From the NCBI RefSeq assembly GCF_014198605.1, contig NZ_JACIHU010000009.1: a stretch of 64,000 nt of DNA. One strand, 5' to 3'. The translations under genes and the position numbers were made by a program. Origin of the DNA: Rhizobium etli_C (lineage in GTDB: Bacteria > Pseudomonadota > Alphaproteobacteria > Rhizobiales > Rhizobiaceae). Below the pieces are notes generated by a model, which was not told the DNA's origin, did not search any database, and saw only the letters and a program-made list of their open reading frames with translations. Of this stretch, positions 25,082-32,618 are shown piece after piece (the first letter of the stretch is position 1; every line of letters begins with the position of its first letter).

Positions 25082-26458
25082 ATGGCGACAATAGACAGCT
25101 TGCGGCGGGAAGACCGCGCTCCTGCTGCGGGCTGGCGCTGGATCGTCCGCTGGCTGCGGCGCCGATTGCCCACCGGACTTTACGCACGCTCGCTGCTGAT
25201 CATCATCATCCCGATGGTGCTCTTGCAATCCGTCGTCGCCGCCGTCTTCATGGAGCGCCACTGGCAGATGGTGACGGAGCGGCTGTCGCTCGCCGTCACC
25301 CGCGACATCGCCGCGATCATCGAGATCGTCGAGACCTATCCGCAGAATTCGGACTATGGCGAGATCATCCGCATCGCGCGTGATCAGCTCAACCTGCAAA
25401 TCTCGATCGAGCCCGACGGCGACCTGCCGCCGCCACGGGTCAAGCCGTTCTTCTCGATCCTTGACGGCATCCTCAGCGACGAGATCAACGACGAGATCCA
25501 CCGGCCCTTCTGGATCGATACGGTCGGCAACTCGAATCTGGTCGAGATCCGCATCAAGCTGGAAAACAAGATCCTCAGGGTGCTGGCCAAACGCAGTCAG
25601 ACCTATGCCTCGAATACCCATATCTTCATCGTCTGGATGGTCGGCACCTCGCTGGTGCTGATCGGTATCTCGATCCTCTTCCTGCGGGGGCAGATACGCC
25701 CGATCCTGATGCTGGCGCGGGCGGCCGAAAGCTTCGGCAAGGGGCAGAAGCCCGACAATTTCTATCCGCGCGGCGCCGACGAGGTCCGCCGCGCCGGCCT
25801 TGCCTTCATTCTGATGCGCGAGCGCATCGAGCGGCAGATCGAGCAGCGTACGGCGATGCTCTCCGGCGTCAGCCACGATCTGCGCACCATCCTCACCCGC
25901 TTCAAACTGCAACTGGCGCTCGCCGGCGACAATCCCGACCTGCATGGCCTGAACGATGACGTCAATGATATGCAGACGATGCTGGAGGCCTATATGGCCT
26001 TCGCGCGCGGCGAGGTCGAAGAGGATGTCGGCGAGCTGAAGCTCAGCGAGATCTTCGCCAAACTGGAAGCCGATTTCGCCCTGCACGGCAAGACATTCGC
26101 CTATTCGATCGAAGGCGACGACGAGATATCGGTCAGGCCGAACGCCTTCATGCGTCTCGTCACCAACCTGGCCTCGAACGCGCGCCGTTATGCCAATAGG
26201 CTCGACATCGAAGCCAAGCACAACGCCAAATGGCTGACTGTTATCTTCGACGATGACGGGCCGGGCATTCCGGAGAAGAATCGCGAGGACGTGTTCAAAC
26301 CGTTCTTCCGGCTGGATGCGGCGCGCAACCTCGATGCGTCGGGCACGGGGCTCGGTCTTGCGATCGCTCGCGACATTGCCCGCAGCCATGGCGGCAACGT
26401 CACGCTCGGCGACAGCCCGCTCGGAGGCTTGAGGGCGACAATCCGCATTCCGGCTTAA
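25082..26458 (+). CDS. Membrane sensor histidine kinase (EnvZ-like)
   Basis: 458 residues. First helix about 34-56, periplasmic domain about 57-178 (YPQNSDYGEIIRIARDQL), second helix about 179-201, HAMP to 255, then the DHp domain with H265 in SGVSHDLRTILTR. The conserved Pro after the H-box Thr is Ile270, which may affect phosphatase activity. The ATPase domain has N box NLASNARRYA, G1 DDDGPGIPE and G2 GTGLGLAIA. The upstream response regulator is the obvious partner. Start: ATG at 25082, with AGGACC before it. Confidence 0.92.
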   Translation: MATIDSLRREDRAPAAGWRWIVRWLRRRLPTGLYARSLLIIIIPMVLLQSVVAAVFMERHWQMVTERLSLAVTRDIAAIIEIVETYPQNSDYGEIIRIARDQLNLQISIEPDGDLPPPRVKPFFSILDGILSDEINDEIHRPFWIDTVGNSNLVEIRIKLENKILRVLAKRSQTYASNTHIFIVWMVGTSLVLIGISILFLRGQIRPILMLARAAESFGKGQKPDNFYPRGADEVRRAGLAFILMRERIERQIEQRTAMLSGVSHDLRTILTRFKLQLALAGDNPDLHGLNDDVNDMQTMLEAYMAFARGEVEEDVGELKLSEIFAKLEADFALHGKTFAYSIEGDDEISVRPNAFMRLVTNLASNARRYANRLDIEAKHNAKWLTVIFDDDGPGIPEKNREDVFKPFFRLDAARNLDASGTGLGLAIARDIARSHGGNVTLGDSPLGGLRATIRIPA

Positions 26459-26847
26459 ACGGTGGTTGCAGTGAGCTTTACGGCGTTGCGCGCATCGAAA
26501 TCGCCGAGGCGCTCGACGATCCATCGCCAGAGCGTTGCGACCTGCATGAGGAGGTCTCGGCCGAGCGGCGTCAATTCATATTCGACGCGCGGCGGCACCT
26601 CGGGATAGAGGGTGCGGATGATGAGGCCGTCGCTTTCGAGGGTGCGCAGCGTCTGCGTCAGCACTTTCTGACTGATGCCCTCGACCCGTTCCATCAGACG
26701 CGAGAAACGTAACGGCGCGCCGGCATCGGAGAGCACGTGCAGTATGCGCAGCGGCCATTTCGCCGCCGCCCGCTCGATCAAGGCGCGCGCCCGCATATCC
26801 TGTTCATCCGTCATGTTGCTGCAGAAATCGAATGTGTCGTCGGCCAC
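26455..26847 (-). CDS. HxlR-family transcriptional regulator
   Basis: 130 residues from a GTG at 26847 (VADDTFDFCSNMTDEQ), preceded by GAGGTAA. The HxlR winged helix includes KWPLRILHVLSDAGAPLRF, GISQKVLTQTLRTLESDGL and the wing PPRVEYELTPLGRDL. An ATG further upstream would extend it into the intergenic region; another at MTDEQ is possible. Such proteins often regulate a divergent dehydrogenase and sense quinones or electrophiles through an N-terminal Cys, here in FDFCSN. The SDR gene starts about 100 bases away in the opposite direction, so it is the likely target. Confidence 0.85.
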   Translation of the reverse strand: MADDTFDFCSNMTDEQDMRARALIERAAAKWPLRILHVLSDAGAPLRFSRLMERVEGISQKVLTQTLRTLESDGLIIRTLYPEVPPRVEYELTPLGRDLLMQVATLWRWIVERLGDFDARNAVKLTATTV

Positions 26848-26854
26848 CTTTGTT

Positions 26855-26864
26855 ACCTCGAGGT
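26855..26864. promoter_or_regulatory. 10-bp palindrome at the HxlR ribosome site
   Basis: ACCTCGAGGT is a perfect palindrome that includes the GAGGT ribosome site of the HxlR gene and lies 85 bases before the SDR start. It could be a repressor site, but a chance palindrome of this length is not rare. Confidence 0.3.
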
Positions 26865-26948
26865 GCGTATGGATCGTGTTGGTGCCTTCTTTCGATCGGA
26901 AACGATAGAACATACATGGGCAGGGAACCAATGAAGAAGAGGTTTCCG

Positions 26949-27821
26949 ATGTCGAAGGTTTGGTTGATTACGGGGAGTTCGCGCGGTCTCGGCCGGGCGC
27001 TGGCGGAGGCAGTCCTGGCCTCCGGCGACAATCTGGTGGCGACGGCACGTAATCCCGCCCAGCTTGCCGATCTTTCCGAGCACTATGGTGGGCAGGTGCT
27101 GACGCTGGCGCTTGACGTGACGAACGAGGCGGCAGCGGCCGCAACCGTCGAGGCAGCCGTCAAGAGGTTCGGCCGTATCGACGTGCTCGTCAACAATGCC
27201 GGTTATGGCAATGTCGGCTCGATCGAGGATACCAGCCTTGCCGATTTCCGCGCCCAGATCGAAACCAACCTGTTCGGCACGATCATCATGAGCAAGGCGG
27301 TGATCGCCTTGATGCGGGCGCAGGGGGCGGGCCATATCATTCAGTTCTCCTCCGTCGGCGGGCGTATCGGGCCTGCCGGCCGCGGCGCTTATTCGGCGGC
27401 AAAATTCGGCGTTGAGGGTTTCTCCGAAGTGCTGGCGAAGGAGGTTTCGCCATTCGGCGTCAAGGTGACGGTGCTCGAGCCCGGCGGCTTCAGGACGGAT
27501 TTCGCCGGCGCTTCGACGGTGCTTGCCGAGGGGCGGGCCGAATATGCGGAAACGGTCGGCGCCACCGTGCGCTTTCAGCGCGAGTATGACGGCCGTCAGC
27601 CCGGCGATCCTGCCAAAGCGGCTGCGGTCATTATCCACATTGCCGGTCTCGACGAGCCGCCGTTCCGGCTGTTGCTCGGCAGTGATGCGGTGCGCAACGT
27701 CGAGAAGGCGGATGCAGCGCGCATCGCAGCCGACCGGGAATGGCGCGCCGTCAGCGTCTCGACCGATTTCGAGCCTGATGCCGAGGCGGGAGCGATGCCG
27801 TGGGAAAAGAAAGCCGGGTGA
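26949..27821 (+). CDS. Short-chain dehydrogenase/reductase (SDR)
   Basis: 290 residues of a classical SDR. The cofactor motif TGSSRGLG is at about 8-15, NNAG at about 82-85, and the catalytic Tyr-Lys pair in AYSAAKFG at about 150-157, after the Ser in IQFSSVGG. The cofactor is likely NADP(H), given SSRG and ARNP. Start: the ATG at 26949 (MSKVWLITGSSRG) with AGAGG before it; an ATG at 26931 would add six residues. The divergent HxlR gene suggests electrophile or quinone-responsive control. The substrate is unknown. A strong bidirectional terminator separates it from the BA14K gene. Confidence 0.9.
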   Translation: MSKVWLITGSSRGLGRALAEAVLASGDNLVATARNPAQLADLSEHYGGQVLTLALDVTNEAAAAATVEAAVKRFGRIDVLVNNAGYGNVGSIEDTSLADFRAQIETNLFGTIIMSKAVIALMRAQGAGHIIQFSSVGGRIGPAGRGAYSAAKFGVEGFSEVLAKEVSPFGVKVTVLEPGGFRTDFAGASTVLAEGRAEYAETVGATVRFQREYDGRQPGDPAKAAAVIIHIAGLDEPPFRLLLGSDAVRNVEKADAARIAADREWRAVSVSTDFEPDAEAGAMPWEKKAG

Positions 27822-27836
27822 AGGGGCCAAAAGCAA

Positions 27837-27860
27837 AAGCGCCGCTGAGAAGCGGCGCTT
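27837..27860. terminator. Bidirectional terminator between SDR and BA14K genes
   Basis: Ten-base perfect arms AAGCGCCGCT / AGCGGCGCTT with a GAGA loop lie between the convergent stops, flanked by AAAA on one side and TTTG on the other. Confidence 0.8.
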
Positions 27861-27882
27861 TGTATCAGAGATCGTCGAACAT

Positions 27883-28344
27883 TCAGCCGGCGGTGCAGAA
27901 GTGGCTGCGGCCGTCATAGCCGATGTAAGTGCCCGTGCGCGGATCGAACGAGCGGTAGCGATAGGAGCAGTAACGCTCCCATTGCGGCGACCAGGGCTCC
28001 ACCGCCGCGCGGGCCGGCGCATAGTATCGCGGCTGCTCGACATATCGCGGCTCTTCGACATAGACGCGGCGTGGGGCACGATAGACCGGTGCCGGCTCAT
28101 AATAATCCGGCTCGTAGGCCGGGTCGATATAACGGCGCTCTTCGTAGACGGGGCCGTTATTGGCATTGGCGATGGCAGAGCCGACGATCAGGCCGGTCGC
28201 AAGGCCGACCGCGCCGCCGACAAGCGCATCGTTGCCGCCGTGGCGGCGCCAATGGCGATCGCGAGCCGATGCCTCGCCGATGGCGGAGAGGGTAAGTGCG
28301 GCGGCCGTTGCCGTCAGCAGAAGAGTTGTTGCGAGCCTGTTCAT
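27883..28344 (-). CDS. BA14K-family exported protein
   Basis: 153 residues. A signal peptide (1-27), a glycine-rich hydrophobic stretch (VGGAVGLATGLIVGSAIA), a Tyr/Pro/Arg-rich linker with repeated EPRYVEQPRYYAP-type units, and a C-terminal BA14K domain with WSPQWERYCSYRYRSFDPRTG. BA14K, described in Brucella as a 14 kDa immunoreactive lectin-like protein, is confined to Rhizobiales. The glycine-rich helix may anchor it in the membrane. The two cysteines near the C-terminus probably form a disulfide. Confidence 0.88.
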   Translation of the reverse strand: MNRLATTLLLTATAAALTLSAIGEASARDRHWRRHGGNDALVGGAVGLATGLIVGSAIANANNGPVYEERRYIDPAYEPDYYEPAPVYRAPRRVYVEEPRYVEQPRYYAPARAAVEPWSPQWERYCSYRYRSFDPRTGTYIGYDGRSHFCTAG

Positions 28345-28437
28345 AAGCAGAGAGTCCTAATCCCGGGAACCGAACCCCGGTTCCTTTCTCGATAATGCTA
28401 GTCCTACCGTTCGCTAGCTGAACGAAGGCTGAATGAC

Positions 28438-28459
28438 AAAACCCGGCATTGCTGCCGGG
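28438..28459 (-). terminator. Terminator after cspA
   Basis: The arms CCCGGCA / TGCCGGG with loop TTGC lie 34 bases past the cspA stop and on the minus strand are followed by TTTTG. Confidence 0.75.
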
Positions 28460-28493
28460 CTTCAACTCGAAATTCGACAGCCTTGTTAAGGGT

Positions 28494-28709
28494 TCAGCCC
28501 GCAATCTGCAGATTGACGGCCTTGGGGCCCTTGCCGCGGCGATCCGGCTCCGTGTCGAAGCTTACCTTCTGGTTTTCCGTCAGACCGGCCAGCCCGGAGG
28601 CCTGGACGGCAGAAATGTGAACGAAGATATCGGCGCCGCCCCGGTCCGGCTTGATGAAGCCGAAGCCTTTGTCGGTATTGAAGAATTTTACAGTGCCAGT
28701 CTCGGCCAT
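28494..28709 (-). CDS. cspA: Cold-shock-family RNA-binding protein
   Basis: 71 residues, one cold-shock domain. RNP1 (KGFGFIKP) and RNP2 (DIFVHIS) are present, with Phe, Phe and His placed to stack on single-stranded RNA. The rest is the standard five-strand barrel. The gene name is used for the family; rhizobia carry several paralogues and this one cannot be assigned precisely. The region upstream is long (about 480 bases to the next gene), consistent with a long structured leader. AAAAGGA precedes the ATG. Confidence 0.9.
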   Translation of the reverse strand: MAETGTVKFFNTDKGFGFIKPDRGGADIFVHISAVQASGLAGLTENQKVSFDTEPDRRGKGPKAVNLQIAG

Positions 28710-29193
28710 GCGTCAGGTCCTTTTCTCTCTGCCCGCCATCCACACGGGCAGCATCATAGCATTGCCTCCTTGCGGGAGGTGTTGGCAGGCAATTCTTGAA
28801 ATGTGAGAAAAAGGTCCCCTCTACCTCGGCCTGCCCCAGACAGGACTTTCGCCTGCCTTTTGGAACCGGCTGACCGGAATATTAGCGTTTCCGGCGCGCA
28901 AATACTTAAGGACTTCCCATGCTCGCAAAATGCCCGAACGAGGCGAGAGTGCGGCGTTTCCGGGATTTTGGCAAGCAAAAGTTTTTTAACGTGTCGTTCA
29001 GGGCACACTCGCGCCAGCAGCCGATTTGCGCAAAAACGCAAAATTTCCTTCGCCGAAGGAGCATGATTAACGTTTTGTATCGTCTGCAATATAAATTTCG
29101 AGCAGATTTTGCCAAAAATGCAACGTGAACGCGTCTTTCCGGTTCAGTGAATTTTTTCTCGGATTGGCCATCCACCCATATTTGGACGCGTGT
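28710..29193. other. 484-base intergenic region between cspA and the EamA gene
   Basis: Contains the cspA leader, including a CCTCC-CGCA-GGAGG hairpin at about 28766-28779 with TATGAT at 28756-28761 on the minus strand as a possible -10. Further up is an AT-rich run at 29060-29120. I see no gene; the short frames here look like random read-through. It may hold a cold-responsive leader RNA, but no named motif was found. Confidence 0.4.
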
Positions 29194-30084
29194 TCAGGCG
29201 GCCCGCAGGCCCCGGCGGGTGAAGCTCGGCACCAGTTCGACCACAAGCATAGCGATAAACATTAGCGCGCAACCTGTATAGCCCGTCGCCGACATCGACT
29301 CACCGAGCAGCAGCGCTGCAAGCGATGCGCCGAAAAGAGCTTCGGAAGAGAGGAAGATCGCCGCCTGCGAGGGCGTCGTGTAGCGCTGGCCGATCACCTG
29401 CAGCACGAAGGCTAGGCCCGAGGAGAAGATGCCGACATAGAGGATCTGCGGGGCTGCGGCCCATACCGAGGAAAGACTGATCGGTTCGGCGGCGGCCGCA
29501 ATCGCCAGCGCGCAGACCGCGGTGACGGCGAATTGCGTGGCGGAAAGCGCCAGCGGCCTTGCGGTCTCGGAAACCGTCGTGCCGGCAAGGGTGATCTGGA
29601 TCGACCAGCAGACGGCGCAGACGACGGTCAGCAAGTCGCCGGACGTCAGCGCCGAGAAATGACCGCCGGACAGCAGGTAAATACCCGCGACGGCCATCAG
29701 TGCGCCCGGCCAGATGATCCAATGCGGGGCACGGCGCAGGAAGAACACGGCGATCAGCGGCACGAAGACGACATAGAGACCGGTGATGAAGCTGGAATTC
29801 GTCACCGTCGTCGTCTGCAGTCCCACCTGTTGCGTGGCGGCGCCGCCGAAAAGGGCAAGGCCGGTCAGCATGTAGAGTCTCGCATGCCGCTTGCTTGTCT
29901 TCGCCTTGGCCTTGCGCGCTTCGAAAAGGACGAAAGGCAGCACGGCAAATGTGGCGACGGCAAAACGCAGCGCGATGAACCAGAACGGGCCGATCGCCTT
30001 CATAGCCGTCGACTGTGCGACGAAGCCGCCGCCCCAGATGGCGGCGGCAAGCAATAGGAGGAGATTCGCCTGAACGCGCGTCAT
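29194..30084 (-). CDS. EamA/DMT-superfamily transporter
   Basis: 296 residues with ten hydrophobic helices in two EamA repeats (AAIWGGGFVAQSTAMKAIG at the start of the first and AVCWSIQITLAG at the start of the second). The family exports amino acids, nucleotide sugars or metabolites. Start: the ATG at 30084 (MTRVQANLL); an upstream ATG would add 20 residues. The loops lie as usual and a basic C-terminal tail (FTRRGLRAA) faces the cytoplasm. There are no neighbours of related function, so the substrate is unknown. Confidence 0.85.
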   Translation of the reverse strand: MTRVQANLLLLLAAAIWGGGFVAQSTAMKAIGPFWFIALRFAVATFAVLPFVLFEARKAKAKTSKRHARLYMLTGLALFGGAATQQVGLQTTTVTNSSFITGLYVVFVPLIAVFFLRRAPHWIIWPGALMAVAGIYLLSGGHFSALTSGDLLTVVCAVCWSIQITLAGTTVSETARPLALSATQFAVTAVCALAIAAAAEPISLSSVWAAAPQILYVGIFSSGLAFVLQVIGQRYTTPSQAAIFLSSEALFGASLAALLLGESMSATGYTGCALMFIAMLVVELVPSFTRRGLRAA

Positions 30085-30180
30085 GTCGGCCTCGATGGGA
30101 AGGGTATATCCCCAGCGGTTAACAGTTGCGTTTCCTTTCGGCAAGGGTGAAGACTTAATGCCTGAGGACGGAGCGGGGGC

Positions 30181-30651
30181 ATGCGAAGCGGAGAGGGGCG
30201 GTCGACCGGAGATAGAGCGGCCCTAAAGACGGCAGGATATTCAGGCACGCCGATTGCCAGAAAGCTCGGGCTCGCGCGCGGACATGCGGCTGCTCTCCTC
30301 GGCGTTCCCGAAACGATTGGCGACATCCATGGCTTCGATGGTTTTGCCTCGGTCGCCTTTGCGCTTCCGGAGACGCCTCGGCGGGCGTTCGACTATGTGC
30401 ATCTGTTTGTGACCGAACGGGCGACGCTGGAGGCTGTCGCGACTAAGCTCTTCGATGTTCTAAAGCCGGACGGAATGCTCTGGATCTCCTGGCCGAAAAA
30501 GAGTTCGCGGGTGCCGACCGATGTCACCGAGGATGTGCTGCGGGAGATTCTGCTCCCGCCAGGTCTGGTTGACGTCAAGGTCTGCGCTGTCGACGAAACC
30601 TGGTCGGGGTTAAAATTCGTCATCCGCAAGGAGCTGCGCGAGGCCTTGTGA
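30181..30651 (+). CDS. DUF3052 family protein
   Basis: 156 residues. The segment AGYSGTPIARKLGLARGH near residue 18 is the DUF3052 hallmark, and the following strand-helix pattern (FDYVHLFVTER, LKPDGMLWISWPKK, VDVKVCAVDETWSGLKFVIR) resembles a methyltransferase-like fold without a clear SAM motif. The role is unknown. The gene converges on a sugar dehydrogenase gene four bases away. Start taken at the ATG at 30181. Confidence 0.82.
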   Translation: MRSGEGRSTGDRAALKTAGYSGTPIARKLGLARGHAAALLGVPETIGDIHGFDGFASVAFALPETPRRAFDYVHLFVTERATLEAVATKLFDVLKPDGMLWISWPKKSSRVPTDVTEDVLREILLPPGLVDVKVCAVDETWSGLKFVIRKELREAL

Positions 30652-30655
30652 CGTC

Positions 30656-31798
30656 TCAGCCGTTGTCGGCTTCTGCTCTGGAAACCCTGAGCAAAGCACC
30701 GTCATCCTCGTCCGTCACCATCAGAAGCGCGCCGTCGGGTGCGACGACGATGTCGCGGATGCGCCCGTAGTCGCCTTCGAACAGGCGTTCCTCGGCAACG
30801 AAGGCGCCGCTCTCATCCCGCTGCATTCTCGAAAGCAGCTGGAATTTCAGCGCTGCGACGAGGAAGTCGCCATCCCATTCCGGGAACATGGCGCCGCGAT
30901 AGACCGCGAGCGCGCCGGGCGCAATTGATGGATCCCAGTACTGCAGCGGCTGCTCCAGCCCTTCCTTGGCGGTACCTTCGCCGATCTCGGCGCCGGAATA
31001 GTCGCGGCCGTAGGTGATGATCGGCCAACCGTAATTCTTGCCGGCTTCGGGCTGGTTGATTTCGTCGCCGCCGCGCGCGCCGTGCTCGACCGTATAGAGC
31101 TTGCCGTCCTTGGCGTCGAAGGTGATGCCCTGCGGGTTGCGGTGGCCCTTCGACCAGATCTCCGGCAGCGCCTTGCCGCCGTCCTTGAACGGATTGTCGG
31201 CGGGGATGCTGCCGTCGGCATTGATGTGGATGATCGCGCCGGCATTGTCCTGCCAATCCTGGGAACGGTCGCGGTCGCCGCGGTCCCCGACGCTGATGAA
31301 CAGTGTGCCATCACGGGCAATCGCGATCCGCGAGCCATAGTGAATGTTGGTGGCTGTGAAGCGCCGCATGCCGAACAGAGGCGTTACAGACTCGAGCTTC
31401 TTCTCGTCAGCAGAAAGCTTCGCGCTGAAGGCTTCGGTGCCGGAGCCCTGGTCGTTCCTCATGGCGGCGGTGAAATAGAGCTTTCTGCTCGTGGCAAAAT
31501 CCGGGGCGAGCGCCAGGTCCAGTAGGCCGCCCTGGCCACGGGCACTGACCTTGGGCACGTTAGCGATCGGTTCGGACAGTTTTCCGTCGCGGATAATGCG
31601 CATGCGGCCGGGCCGCTCGGTAACGATATAGCCGCCGCCGGGCAGTGCCTCGACCGCCCAAGGATGGTCGAGACCATCGGCGAGTTTTTCGACACGAACA
31701 GCGGGACCCTGTGTATTGACGGTATCGGCCGCGTTGGCCGATATGGCGCCTGCGAACGCTAGCGCTGCAGCGAAATGGAAGGCGGATACTCTCTTCAT
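30656..31798 (-). CDS. PQQ-dependent aldose sugar dehydrogenase-like beta-propeller protein
   Basis: 380 residues from the ATG at 31798 (MKRVSAFHFAAALAFAGAI), chosen for the signal peptide of about 24 residues. The GDH-type six-bladed propeller has LDHPWAVEALPGGGYIVTERPGR, GGLLDLALAPDF, GDRGDRDRSQD, and GHRNPQGITFD with VEHGARGGDE, which are the usual PQQ/Ca2+-site segments of soluble aldose dehydrogenases (E. coli YliI). It would oxidise sugars in the periplasm and pass electrons to quinone or another carrier. Whether PQQ is available cannot be seen here. It lies 58 bases after the sortase gene on the same strand, so it may be in that transcript. Confidence 0.88.
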   Translation of the reverse strand: MKRVSAFHFAAALAFAGAISANAADTVNTQGPAVRVEKLADGLDHPWAVEALPGGGYIVTERPGRMRIIRDGKLSEPIANVPKVSARGQGGLLDLALAPDFATSRKLYFTAAMRNDQGSGTEAFSAKLSADEKKLESVTPLFGMRRFTATNIHYGSRIAIARDGTLFISVGDRGDRDRSQDWQDNAGAIIHINADGSIPADNPFKDGGKALPEIWSKGHRNPQGITFDAKDGKLYTVEHGARGGDEINQPEAGKNYGWPIITYGRDYSGAEIGEGTAKEGLEQPLQYWDPSIAPGALAVYRGAMFPEWDGDFLVAALKFQLLSRMQRDESGAFVAEERLFEGDYGRIRDIVVAPDGALLMVTDEDDGALLRVSRAEADNG

Positions 31799-31856
31799 CT
31801 TGCTCCCCGTCGTCTCTTCATGCTGAACGTGGAGCGGGCAGGGGAAGGCTTCAACC

Positions 31857-32618
31857 TCATTCGCCCTGCAATAACGGCTTTGTGTTTGCCGGTTGAACGG
31901 AGCCGGTCGCCTCGCCGTCGACCAATTCCGCTTCGACGATGTAGCGCAGCGACCCCGGTTCGGTCGCATCGAAGGGCCAGCAGGTGGTCAGCGCCAGGCG
32001 GCGACCGTCGGAGGCGGGATCGATGCCGCTCGCATCCCATGGGGCGATGCGGCCTTCGCCAGCCTTGAAGGTCAACAGCTTGCCGTCGCGGCGGGTGATT
32101 TCGATGGTATCGCCGGGCCTTACATATTGGAGCCAGCGGAAATGCGTGTCGCGATGGGCGGCGATGACGGAGGTGCCTTGCTCGCCCGGCTGCGGCGTGT
32201 TGGCGAGCCAGGCGGGACCGAAGGCGAGGGCCTCGCCGGAGGCGCCGGAGAGCACGATGGCCTCCTTGCCGAGGCGCGGTGCGCGCACCTTGGCTTCCGT
32301 CGTAAAATCGGCCCAGGGCCAGGGCTTCATCTCTTCGCCGTGCAGTTCGGCGGCGAAAGCGCGCTTCAGCAAGACCTGCGAGAGCTCCGCCTTCGCCTTC
32401 AACAGGACACCGTCGCCGATCAGCGCCAGGCCATAAAGGGCAAGACCTGAAATGGCGAAGGCGATCGTCTTTTCGATCGGCGAAAGGCGCCAGAGGAAGA
32501 AGCCCTTCTTCTGGCGCGCCTTCGGTCTGTCATGGGCCGTGGCCGCGGCCATGGCGAGTTCCAAGTAGGTCGGAAGCGGCTCGAATTCAGCCGCTTCCTC
32601 GTTGCTGCTAGAGGCCAT
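31857..32618 (-). CDS. Class GN (proteobacterial) sortase
   Basis: 253 residues. An N-terminal cytoplasmic segment of about 45 residues, one membrane helix (about 50-72) and a periplasmic sortase domain (about 100-240). The catalytic triad is H155 (IAAHRDTHF), C213 (ALTTCWPF) and R225 (GSLRYIVEA), all intact. Sortases join LPXTG-type substrates to an amine; in proteobacteria the partner amine is not known. The start overlaps the preceding VIT/VWA gene by 11 bases, which pairs the enzyme with its substrate. This matches the known sortase (TIGR03784-type) plus marine sortase target (TIGR03788-type) pair. Confidence 0.9.
   Translation of the reverse strand: MASSSNEEAAEFEPLPTYLELAMAAATAHDRPKARQKKGFFLWRLSPIEKTIAFAISGLALYGLALIGDGVLLKAKAELSQVLLKRAFAAELHGEEMKPWPWADFTTEAKVRAPRLGKEAIVLSGASGEALAFGPAWLANTPQPGEQGTSVIAAHRDTHFRWLQYVRPGDTIEITRRDGKLLTFKAGEGRIAPWDASGIDPASDGRRLALTTCWPFDATEPGSLRYIVEAELVDGEATGSVQPANTKPLLQGE

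Noticed and set aside
25037..26524. A 495-codon open frame on the minus strand
   Set aside because: Antisense to the histidine kinase; composition is Asp/Arg/His-rich without structure.
28754..29089. A small gene upstream of cspA
   Set aside because: The frame has no ribosome site and mixes AT-rich leader sequence; it more likely reflects the long cspA leader.
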